DNA of 24,404 bases from Halobacteriales archaeon (GTDB lineage Archaea > Halobacteriota > Halobacteria > Halobacteriales > SKSH01): NCBI GenBank assembly GCA_007118075.1, contig SKSH01000051.1, positions 1-24,404 on the forward strand, written 5' to 3'. The notes under the pieces are model-generated. The model was not told the DNA's origin. It saw only the letters and a program-made list of their open reading frames with translations, and did no database searches. Every line of letters begins with the position of its first letter. The stretch's first letter is position 1. Made by a program: the position numbers and the translations under genes. Below are positions 1-7,388 of this stretch, piece by piece.

Positions 1-816
1 GATCGTCTGCAGTCGTTCGTTCGTGTCCCCCAGCCGGGGGAGTGAACTCATCAGACCGACCGTGTACGGATGCTTCGGATCGTAATAGAGATCCTCGACA
101 TCTGCCTTCTCCACCGGCTTGCCGGCGTACATCACCATGACGCGATCGCACATTTGGGCGATGACACCGAGGTCGTGTGTGATCAACTGGACGGCCGTAT
201 CATACTCTTCGGCGAGTTCGTTGAGTAAGTCGAGGATCTTCGCCTCGATCGTTACATCGAGCGCGGTGGTTGGCTCATCAGCGATGATCAGGTCTGGATC
301 ACACGAGAGTGCCATCGCGATGACTGCCCGCTGTTGCATCCCACCGGAGAACTGGTGTGGATAATCCGAGTATCGGAGCTCAGCCTCGGGGATTCCAACG
401 TCGTTGAGCAGCTGGATCGCCCGTTCCCGTGCCGCCTTATCACTTAGATCCATGTGGTGGCGAATCGCCTCAGAAATCTGATCGCCGACCGTATACACTG
501 GATTGAGTGCGGTCTGTGCATCTTGGAAGATCATCGCCATCTCGTTGCCACGGATCGAACGCATCTCCTTCTCAGAGAGTTCGAGAAGGTTACGCCCCTT
601 GAAGTAGATCTCGCCGTTTTCGATGCGGCCTGGATTGTCGATGAGGCGCATCAATGCGAGCGCAGTGACCGTCTTTCCAGCCCCACTCTCACCGACGACA
701 CCGAACTTCTCACCGCGTTCGATGGTATAGTTCAGTCCATCGACTGCCTTGACGACACCCTCGCCGGTATAGAATCTCACTTCGAGATCGTTGACCTCGA
801 TGAGTGGATCTGCCAT
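1..816 (-). CDS. dppD: Dipeptide/oligopeptide ABC transporter ATPase, DppD-like (C-terminus off window)
   Basis: This is the ATP-hydrolysing subunit of a peptide-type ABC importer, acting at the cytoplasmic face with the DppB/DppC permeases. The 272 visible codons begin at an ATG directly after the dppC stop codon and stay open to the left edge. The translation starts MADPLIEVNDLEVRFYTGEG and shows Walker A (GESGAGKT, near residues 38-45), the ABC signature (FSGGMQQR, near 156-163), Walker B with catalytic Glu (LIIADEP) and the switch His (LITHDLG). It ends in LPRLGDTNERLQTI, typical of the start of the C-terminal extension in the DppD/OppD family, so perhaps 50-100 residues are missing. A GGTGGTGG stretch just upstream could serve as a ribosome binding site. 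A DppF partner, if there is one, would lie further left. Family assignment is very secure; peptide specificity is inferred from family and operon. Confidence 0.95.
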   Translation of the reverse strand, partial: MADPLIEVNDLEVRFYTGEGVVKAVDGLNYTIERGEKFGVVGESGAGKTVTALALMRLIDNPGRIENGEIYFKGRNLLELSEKEMRSIRGNEMAMIFQDAQTALNPVYTVGDQISEAIRHHMDLSDKAARERAIQLLNDVGIPEAELRYSDYPHQFSGGMQQRAVIAMALSCDPDLIIADEPTTALDVTIEAKILDLLNELAEEYDTAVQLITHDLGVIAQMCDRVMVMYAGKPVEKADVEDLYYDPKHPYTVGLMSSLPRLGDTNERLQTI

Positions 817-1854
817 CTATCCACCACCACCAGGAGTGACCGCAACGTCCTCTTGCGCGTTGAGCGCATCGTTGAGCCCATCGCCCACGAGATTCATCGC
901 CATCACGAACATGAAGATTCCGGCACCAGGGAAGAACGTCGCCCACCAGGGGATACTCCCTTCTGGTCCGGTGATCAGCGTATCAAGGGTGGCATCGAGC
1001 ATCGTCCCCCATTCTGGTGTGCCTGGATCGAATCCGATACCGAGGAACCCAAGGGCGGCCACACCGATGACGACCGTTCCGACGGCCAATGAAGCCTGGA
1101 CGATCACCGGTGTGATGGCGTTCGGGACGATGTGTCTGAAGATGACCTTTCGGTCCCTTGCGCCGAGTGCCTTCGCGGCGAGTACGTACTCGTTTTCTTT
1201 GACCTTGAGGATCTCACCGCGGATGAGCCTGGCATATCCTGCCCAACCAAACAGACTGAATGCCAGGACGAGTTGCCAGTACCCACCACCGAGCATGGCG
1301 ACGATGACCAGGGCGAGCACCAGACCAGGGAAGGCGAAGATGACGTCGAGAATCCGCATCATGAGCTCGTCAATCCAACCACCGTAGTAGCCGGATATCG
1401 AGCCATAGATGATCCCGACTACGGAGGTGATACCGACCACGATGAACCCGATCGAGACGCTGTATCGTCCTCCGATGAGCCATCGCGAGAAGATATCACG
1501 GGCATCTCGGTCGGTTCCCATCGGGTGTGTCCAGGAGATGCGTTCATACCGGCCACCCATATCGGGATTGAGGAACCCCGTCTCTGTTGGACTAAACGGT
1601 GCCAGGTGGAACGGCTGGATGGTGATCCCGAACACCTGTGTTGGATAGGAAAATAGCGCAACCAATGCCATCGTGATAACCGTAGCTACCCCGAGTAAGG
1701 CAATCCGATTGCGGCGGAAACGAGCGAACGCACGCTGGTAGCGACCCACCGTCTCCGTACCGGTATCTTCAACCCACCCCGAAATCGGTTCACGTTCCTC
1801 GACGCGGGTCGAATCGAAACCACTGATTTGAATCCGTCCTCGTTCTGTTGCCAT
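817..1854 (-). CDS. dppC: Dipeptide/oligopeptide ABC transporter permease, DppC-like
   Basis: This is one of two membrane permease subunits of the peptide importer. The 345-aa protein has a long charged cytoplasmic N-terminus (about 50 residues), a first membrane segment (NRIALLGVATVITMALVALF), an extracytoplasmic loop containing the family motif THPMGTDRDARDIFSR, then about five more membrane segments. The EAA loop that docks on the ATPase is visible in EYVLAAKALGARDRKVIFRH followed by VPN. The C-terminus ends in a short Gly-rich tail. The stop codon abuts the dppD start with no spacer, and the gene starts 9 nt after dppB, so dppB-C-D are almost certainly co-transcribed and translationally coupled. 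Length and motifs are normal for the family. Confidence 0.95.
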   Translation of the reverse strand: MATERGRIQISGFDSTRVEEREPISGWVEDTGTETVGRYQRAFARFRRNRIALLGVATVITMALVALFSYPTQVFGITIQPFHLAPFSPTETGFLNPDMGGRYERISWTHPMGTDRDARDIFSRWLIGGRYSVSIGFIVVGITSVVGIIYGSISGYYGGWIDELMMRILDVIFAFPGLVLALVIVAMLGGGYWQLVLAFSLFGWAGYARLIRGEILKVKENEYVLAAKALGARDRKVIFRHIVPNAITPVIVQASLAVGTVVIGVAALGFLGIGFDPGTPEWGTMLDATLDTLITGPEGSIPWWATFFPGAGIFMFVMAMNLVGDGLNDALNAQEDVAVTPGGGG

Positions 1855-1863
1855 CGTTCTTAT

Positions 1864-2814
1864 TTAGTACCGTATTCGTGGATCGAGCATCGCATATGCA
1901 ATGTCTGCCAGCAAATTCGCGAGCACCAGTGCCACTCCGGTGAACAACGTGATCACCAGGATGATATTGACCTCACGGGCGATCACCGCATCCACCAGCT
2001 CTCTGCCGAGTCCCGGCCAGTTGAAGACCACCTCAACGACGACCGATCCAGCGAGGATGCCAGCGGTGAGAAACGCCGCAACCGTCACGACCGAGATGAG
2101 CGAGTTCCGAAGCACGTGCTTGAGAACGACCGTTCGCTCTGGCAGTCCCTTCGCCCGAGCGGTCGTGACGTAGTCCTTGTTCATCTCCTCGGCCATCGCT
2201 GACCGCATGATACGCATCATGATCGCCGAGGAAGCCGTACCGATCGTGATACCCGGCAATATCAGATACCACAACATGTCTGGAGAGTACAACGGACTGC
2301 GTGGAGCAACCACCGGCCAGAGACCGATGATCAACGCACCGAAGAGAATCAACAAGAGCCCGAGCCAGAAGTTCGGAATCGAGATACCCGACAAGGCGAT
2401 GACTCGGCTGACGTGATCACCGAGTTTGTCTTTACGGACCGCTGCATATACCCCGGTCGGTACCGCGATGACGATCGCAAAGACCCAACCGAAAATGCCC
2501 AACGCGATCGTCGGTGGGAGGCGACGCCAGATGAGGTCGGCAGCTGGCCGACCCGTCGCAAACTCCTCACCGAAATCGCCGACCATGACGCTGGTGATCC
2601 AATCGATGTACTGGATGTATACTGGTTGATCAAAACCATACCTGGCGATGATCCTATCGAGCTCATCTTGGGTCATATCAGGATTCGCTCCGTGGATGAG
2701 GGAAATCGGATCACTCGGTGATAGATGGACGAGGCCGAAGGTAATCACCGACACCCCGAATAGGATTGGGATGACCAGCAACAATCGTCGAAGGATGAAG
2801 CGTTGCAAACTCAT
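1864..2814 (-). CDS. dppB: Dipeptide/oligopeptide ABC transporter permease, DppB-like
   Basis: This is the second permease subunit of the peptide importer. The 316-aa protein begins with the characteristic DppB start (RFILRRLLLVIPILFGVSVI, first membrane helix), then a periplasm-equivalent domain (residues about 30-95) and five further helices. The EAA motif is at DYVTTARAKGLPERTVVLKH with VLRN following. The C-terminal helix pair ends in LADIAYAMLDPRIRY, the usual family terminus. It follows dppA after 91 nt, a longer gap than the others in this operon. That gap holds an AT-rich TAATAT element about 25 nt before the ATG, so a separate leaderless transcript from here is possible. Confidence 0.95.
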   Translation of the reverse strand: MSLQRFILRRLLLVIPILFGVSVITFGLVHLSPSDPISLIHGANPDMTQDELDRIIARYGFDQPVYIQYIDWITSVMVGDFGEEFATGRPAADLIWRRLPPTIALGIFGWVFAIVIAVPTGVYAAVRKDKLGDHVSRVIALSGISIPNFWLGLLLILFGALIIGLWPVVAPRSPLYSPDMLWYLILPGITIGTASSAIMMRIMRSAMAEEMNKDYVTTARAKGLPERTVVLKHVLRNSLISVVTVAAFLTAGILAGSVVVEVVFNWPGLGRELVDAVIAREVNIILVITLFTGVALVLANLLADIAYAMLDPRIRY

Positions 2815-2834
2815 GTATGTCTACTGGTGGGGCC

Positions 2835-2843
2835 GATATTATC
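2835..2843 (-). promoter_or_regulatory. Candidate TATA element upstream of dppB
   Basis: On the minus strand the sequence GATAATATC is centred about 25 nt before the dppB ATG at 2814. This is the spacing expected for an archaeal TATA box with a transcript starting at or near the start codon. It may be an internal promoter that lets the permease/ATPase genes be expressed apart from the binding protein. Evidence is sequence and spacing only. Confidence 0.35.
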
Positions 2844-2905
2844 AGAACAGAAGTGAGAACAATTAGGGTTTACTGTTCAACCGGGCGAAGATGTGGACAG
2901 ACTGA

Positions 2906-4810
2906 TTAGTTGCCGCCTTCTGCTTCCTCGATTGGGATCATGTAGTCCGCGTAGTCAGCGACTTCGCGCTCTTCGAACTCCATCTCCCAGCCACTGGCGA
3001 GCCATGGGAAGACCTCACCGTCTGGGGCAGAGGTCGTGAGACTCTCATACAGGAAGCTCTGTCCGAGCGACGACGTTGTGTCGTTGCTGTATGGTGGATC
3101 GAACGAAGCGATGTTCTCCGCCACCGCCAACCGGAGCGTATCGCTGCCGTCGACCTCGGTGTAGACCTGCGTGGTTGGTGAGTGCAGCGCGTAGCTGAAC
3201 AGACCCTCTGGGAACGGATATGCGTCGAAGCCCTGCACACGATTGTGCATGACTGCCTCGGTCAGACCAATGACCGTGTAGACCGTACCGTGACGCTGGG
3301 TGAGGACGTCCCAGATCTCGTCGTATTTGTCCTGTCGGGTCTCGAAGTCCATCTCGAGGGCTGCATCGTCGATCATGTCGTCGAAGTCGTCCCACGACGT
3401 GTAGTTCGCATTGCAGCACTGTCCAACGTTCCGCGAGTGGTGGTTCGCACCGACGAAACTGTCCGGGTTGAACGTACGGGACAGTCCGACGTACATCATG
3501 TGACCGCGCTCCCAGTAATCGGGTACTAGGATCCGGCCAAGGAATGCACCCCATTCGAAGAGCTCGAGGTTGACATCGAACCAGCCCGACGCATTCATCG
3601 ACTCGGCGATGAGCTCGTTGGTTGCGACACGGTCGTCGTTGTCAGCGTTCGTCTCAAGTTGGACCTGAATCGGGAATTCAACACCCTCTGCTTCGAGCTC
3701 CTCGAGGATCTCATCGGCGGCTTCTGGATCGTACTCATTGCGCGGCCGGATGAGGTTCTCGAGTTCGACAGCATCTGCGGTACCGGCAGCCTGAGCAAGG
3801 TTTGGCAGTGGGATCCAAGCCTCGTCACGCCATCCGGCGAAAATCTGTTCTGCGATAACTTCCCGTGGAATCAGATGATTGACAGCCTGGCGCAGGCGCT
3901 CGTCATCCCACGGTTCGTGCTGAATCGGGAACTGCAGGAAGTCGTATCCACCCGTCTGGGTGTGTTCGACGACGAAGTCGTCCGACTGGTCGAATTCGGT
4001 GAGGTCGTCGGCAGAAAGCCCGTAGGTGATGTCAACCTCGTCGTTGAGCAATGCAGCTTGCCGGGTCGAATCACTTGGGATAAGGTCCATGTCGACCGTC
4101 TCGATGAGTGGTGACGTTGGGAAGTCACCTGGACCATCGTACCATTCTAGAGCGTCGAGCCCGAGGTCATCGAGCCAGTAATTGTCGTTCTTCTGGACGA
4201 CGTAGTACTGAGCATCCTCGAATTCGTCGAAGACATATGGACCGGTACCACCAGGGGTGGTTCCCTCACGGGGGTCGATGGCAGCAGGGTCGAGTACGGC
4301 CTGTGCCTCGGGAATGAGGGTGATGTTCGCGTTACGAATCCCCTCTGGGTCGGGGAACGGAAGGTAGACGTTGAGCTGGTAGTCACCATCTGCCTCATAG
4401 TACATGACGTCGTCAAACGTCTGCGCCTCCATCATCGAGAACTGGTAGCGATCGAACGTCGCGACGAAGTCATGAGCGGTCATCTCCTCGCCACTGTGGA
4501 AATGAACCCCTTCGTGAAGATCGAACTCAAACTTCATCCCCCAGACGCCATCAGCGACGGCATCCGCAGCGGTGTCAACCGTCAGGATGTTCTCGCCATC
4601 CGAGACGGTGTGCACCATCTGCTGTGCATCAGCTGGTGGTGGTGTCGGTGTAGCATCATCTGGCGGCGTTGCAGTCGGAGTCGGAGTATCCGGATCCGCA
4701 TCATCGTCGTCATCTCCGATGCAGCCGGCGATACCGACGGCACCACCCATGCCAATGAGACCGAGCAGTTCGCGGCGGTTGAAGTCTGACCTGTTACTTC
4801 GTGAAGCCAT
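2906..4810 (-). CDS. dppA: Peptide ABC transporter substrate-binding lipoprotein (family 5), apparently circularly permuted
   Basis: This is the extracellular binding protein of the peptide importer. The 634-aa product opens with a Tat signal and lipobox (RRELLGLIGMGGAVGIAGC, Cys30 the likely lipidated residue), then an Asp-rich and Thr/Pro-rich linker (about 31-62), a common haloarchaeal arrangement. The mature part carries SBP family 5 signatures: FDLHEGVHFHSGEEMTAHDF (97-115), GGTGPYVF (187-194), and the cleft region DERLRQAVNHLIPREVIAEQ (303-322). The piece that normally begins the mature protein is instead at the C-terminus: DTLRLAVAENIASFDP, NDTTSSLGQSFLYESLTT and DGEVFPWLASGWEM, residues 557-610. 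That suggests a circular permutation. A CC pair (465-466) is unusual for a halophile. A TATA element about 26 nt upstream of the ATG supports this start. Function within the importer is secure; substrate is unknown. Confidence 0.9.
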   Translation of the reverse strand: MASRSNRSDFNRRELLGLIGMGGAVGIAGCIGDDDDDADPDTPTPTATPPDDATPTPPPADAQQMVHTVSDGENILTVDTAADAVADGVWGMKFEFDLHEGVHFHSGEEMTAHDFVATFDRYQFSMMEAQTFDDVMYYEADGDYQLNVYLPFPDPEGIRNANITLIPEAQAVLDPAAIDPREGTTPGGTGPYVFDEFEDAQYYVVQKNDNYWLDDLGLDALEWYDGPGDFPTSPLIETVDMDLIPSDSTRQAALLNDEVDITYGLSADDLTEFDQSDDFVVEHTQTGGYDFLQFPIQHEPWDDERLRQAVNHLIPREVIAEQIFAGWRDEAWIPLPNLAQAAGTADAVELENLIRPRNEYDPEAADEILEELEAEGVEFPIQVQLETNADNDDRVATNELIAESMNASGWFDVNLELFEWGAFLGRILVPDYWERGHMMYVGLSRTFNPDSFVGANHHSRNVGQCCNANYTSWDDFDDMIDDAALEMDFETRQDKYDEIWDVLTQRHGTVYTVIGLTEAVMHNRVQGFDAYPFPEGLFSYALHSPTTQVYTEVDGSDTLRLAVAENIASFDPPYSNDTTSSLGQSFLYESLTTSAPDGEVFPWLASGWEMEFEEREVADYADYMIPIEEAEGGN

Positions 4811-4830
4811 GTGAACATGATATTGGCCAG

Positions 4831-4840
4831 AATACTTATA
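4831..4840 (-). promoter_or_regulatory. Candidate TATA box of the dpp operon
   Basis: On the minus strand TATAAGTATT lies centred about 26 nt upstream of the dppA ATG (4810). This is close to the archaeal TATA consensus and to the spacing expected for a leaderless mRNA; no Shine-Dalgarno sequence is seen. Just upstream, at the BRE position, AGAGGG is half of a 6-bp inverted repeat (4841-4846 and 4877-4882), a possible regulator site. The rest of the 4811-5024 gap shows no gene I can support. Confidence 0.6.
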
Positions 4841-5024
4841 CCCTCTGATTATGCGGCAAAATGGAATCCCGGTGATAGAGGGATAGTCGACACCATGGGC
4901 AGGTTTATCTCACCATGACTACTGCCCGAATTAAGCCATGAATATCGCAAAACGGTGATGAGCGTATCGGCCGTTCAGCCGTCGTTGCGTGGTCAAGGAC
5001 GTGACCCGGTAACCGCCGAATATA

Positions 5025-5582
5025 TCAAGCATCGTATATCTCCACTCGATCATCGACCACGGCGACACGGAGCAGTGAATCGGCCGGAATCCCCCTAAGC
5101 TGTTCTCTGCCGGTGCCATCTGCTTTCTCGAAGATCACCACGAAGCGTATCAACTCGGCACCGATCGTCTCAATCGCCTCGTGGATGGCTCGCATCGTCC
5201 CGCCGGTGCTCAAAACGTCGTCGATGACGACCACCCAGTCTCCTTCCTCGATCCCGTTGATATACAGATCGTTCTCATCGTATCCGGTGACTTGCGCCAC
5301 ACTCACCTCACCGTCGAGGTCGTACGACCGTTTTCGAGCGATCGATACCGGGACATCAACCTGGAGGGAGACAGCCGTCGCAAGATGGATTCCCATCGCT
5401 TCTGGCGCGAGGATGACATCGACCGTGTCAAAATCGACCTTTCGGATGATCTCCATTGACACATCCCGGAGTAGCGATGGATCGATCCGTGGGATCCCAT
5501 CGGTGATGGGGTGGACGAAGTATCGGTACTCCCCGAACTGGACGATCGGCACGCCGTCCAACGAGTCTCGGAGCCGTTCCAT
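5025..5582 (-). CDS. hpt: Archaeal-type hypoxanthine/purine phosphoribosyltransferase
   Basis: A type I phosphoribosyltransferase of the archaeal Hpt/Apt-like group. It is predicted to join a purine base to PRPP to give a nucleotide in purine salvage. The 185-aa product shows the PRPP-binding motif VVVIDDVLSTGGTM (117-130, with acidic pair D121/D122 and the TGGT loop) and the family stretches YFVHPITDGIP (21-31), LAPEAMGIHLATAVSL (58-73), ARKRSYDLDGEVSVAQVTGY (82-101). I chose the ATG at 5582 because relatives begin at the MERLRDSL segment. A TTG at 5621, immediately after the upstream stop codon, would add 13 residues. It is the last gene of the Mrp antiporter run, 39 nt after the third large subunit, and is probably co-transcribed with it. 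Whether hypoxanthine, guanine or adenine is preferred cannot be read from the sequence. Confidence 0.88.
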   Translation of the reverse strand: MERLRDSLDGVPIVQFGEYRYFVHPITDGIPRIDPSLLRDVSMEIIRKVDFDTVDVILAPEAMGIHLATAVSLQVDVPVSIARKRSYDLDGEVSVAQVTGYDENDLYINGIEEGDWVVVIDDVLSTGGTMRAIHEAIETIGAELIRFVVIFEKADGTGREQLRGIPADSLLRVAVVDDRVEIYDA

Positions 5583-5621
5583 GCCATCGATTCGCCACCG
5601 GCAGTAATCAAACCCGACCAA

Positions 5622-7388
5622 CTAGAACAGCACCAAGAGCAAGACGACCGTCACCAACGCGGTCAGGATGAGCATCGTCCGGCCGATATCGGCACGGAGG
5701 TGTGCGGTCGAATCCCCGTGCTCAGCGGGAGATAGCGAGGCGAGCCAGCTATCGTCGGGGATCCGCTCGAAAAGGGTCGTCAACTCACCAGCCGGGTCGG
5801 CACCGAAGCGGTATGACCACGCTGCAACACCGGCAACGAACCGGTCGACGATGGCGAAGATCCCGGTGACGAGATAGACGAGCCCCTTTCCAAGGTAGAA
5901 CCCACCAGGATGGAGCAGCCGGTCGATATCAGGAATATGGCCGAACCCGGCGAGCGTCGGACGGACGATGAAGAAACCCACCACGCCAGCCACCGCGAGG
6001 CCGATTCCCTTGACGAGGTTGCTCACCGTGTACACCGAGGTGTCAGCTGGAGCCGCAGGAACGAGGTCGAGCAAGAGCCCAGGAAGCAGCCCAAGCAGGA
6101 CACAGAGGCCGGCGATACTCACCATGGCGATCGATTGCAGCGGGGTGGCATCCCGTACCGTCGTGGTCGCCGGTCCGTGGAGGAACGCGTAGTATCCCAG
6201 CTTGATGAACGACAGGAACGTACCAAGTCCTCCGACCAGCAGTAACAACCACAACAGCTCGTGGCCTTCGTACAATGCGGCATCCATGACCATGTTCTTG
6301 CTCACGAAGCCGTTGAAACCAGGGAACGCCGCGATCGAGAGGGCACCGATGGCGAACGCTCCGGCAGTGATTGGCATCTGTCGCCAAAGCCCGCCGAGCT
6401 CGTAGAGGTCCTCGGTGTCGGTTCGGTAGATGATGATCCCGACCGCCATGAACAACAGCGCCTTGTACAGAATGTTGTTGAAGACGTGTGCCATCGCCCC
6501 CGACAGTGCGAGTGAGGTACCGATTCCGATCCCGGCGGTCATGTACCCAACCTGTGCGACGATGTGATACGACAACAGCGCGCGCATGTCGTGTTGTAAG
6601 AGGGCGTAGACAACGCCATAGACGGCCATGAGGCCACCCATGTACGCGACGATGATCGCCCCATCCGCCTCCGGCAGTGCTCGATAGAGCACGTAGGCCG
6701 CGCTCTTGGTGGTGAACACCGAGAGGAAGACCGATGCGGCGATGTGCGGTGCGGGATAGGCGTCAGGCAACCAGGTGTGTAAGCCGACGAACCCGAGATT
6801 GACCCCCAAGCCGATGACCCCGAGGAGCAACGGCATCCCGCTGGAGAGTCCGGTCGATTCGAACGCGAGGGTCCCCGTTTCAGCGACATGCCACATCACT
6901 GCAAGCAGCACCAACGAGCCACCGATGACGTGCCACAGAGCATAGCGGTACCCTCGACGGACTGCTCGACCCCCGAACTCCCAGATGAGGAGGGTGCTCG
7001 CGAGGGCCATGGCTTCGTAGGCGAAGATCAGTGTGAGCCAGTCACCCGAGAAACACACCGCCAGCGTCGCCGCCACGTACCCGAGCGCGAACGCCCCGAG
7101 TCGACGACGAGCGCCGACCGCATAGGCATAGAGCACCGCTGCAGAACCGAGGACCCCGAAGCCAACCCCCAACAATCGGCTGAACTCATCCACCTGGAGT
7201 GGGACGGTATCGAACCCGAGGAAGACCGCCTCGACCTGGCCGGCTGGGACGATCAGGCTGTAGGCAACCACCCAGCCAAGTGAGAGCAGCCCGAGCGCGT
7301 AACCGAGCTTGCGTGGGAGCACCATGATGAGCGCGGTGGCGACCAGCACCGGTACCCACGGTGGGATGGCGAACAGTGCATCGGTCAT
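5622..7388 (-). CDS. Mrp/complex I-type antiporter-like membrane subunit (third MrpD-like protein)
   Basis: This is a 588-aa polytopic protein of the proton-translocating NuoL/M/N - MrpA/D family, with about 14 membrane helices. The TM5 glutamate is visible (GDWLTLIFAYEAMALA, Glu125). The TM7 motif reads LGVNLGFVGLHTWLPDAYPAP, so the usual lysine is replaced by Asn197, while the helix-breaking HTWLPDA is kept (His204). A lysine stands at the TM8 position (FTTKSAAYVLYRA, Lys228). The C-terminus has a hydrophilic stretch (about 530-565) before a final helix. It overlaps the preceding subunit by 4 nt and starts after a GGGGGTG ribosome-binding-like sequence. I take it to be an accessory antiporter-like subunit of the Mrp complex. 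The missing TM7 lysine leaves its own ion translocation uncertain. It could equally be named mnhD/mrpD, since naming among these paralogues is loose. Confidence 0.88.
   Translation of the reverse strand: MTDALFAIPPWVPVLVATALIMVLPRKLGYALGLLSLGWVVAYSLIVPAGQVEAVFLGFDTVPLQVDEFSRLLGVGFGVLGSAAVLYAYAVGARRRLGAFALGYVAATLAVCFSGDWLTLIFAYEAMALASTLLIWEFGGRAVRRGYRYALWHVIGGSLVLLAVMWHVAETGTLAFESTGLSSGMPLLLGVIGLGVNLGFVGLHTWLPDAYPAPHIAASVFLSVFTTKSAAYVLYRALPEADGAIIVAYMGGLMAVYGVVYALLQHDMRALLSYHIVAQVGYMTAGIGIGTSLALSGAMAHVFNNILYKALLFMAVGIIIYRTDTEDLYELGGLWRQMPITAGAFAIGALSIAAFPGFNGFVSKNMVMDAALYEGHELLWLLLLVGGLGTFLSFIKLGYYAFLHGPATTTVRDATPLQSIAMVSIAGLCVLLGLLPGLLLDLVPAAPADTSVYTVSNLVKGIGLAVAGVVGFFIVRPTLAGFGHIPDIDRLLHPGGFYLGKGLVYLVTGIFAIVDRFVAGVAAWSYRFGADPAGELTTLFERIPDDSWLASLSPAEHGDSTAHLRADIGRTMLILTALVTVVLLLVLF

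Noticed and set aside
454..1092. Long plus-strand open frames opposite dppC/dppD (also 1132-1656 and 1828-2202)
   Set aside because: They lie antisense to clearly recognisable transporter genes, are rich in Arg, His and Ser/Thr, and show no domain pattern; they are shadows produced by GC-rich codon bias.
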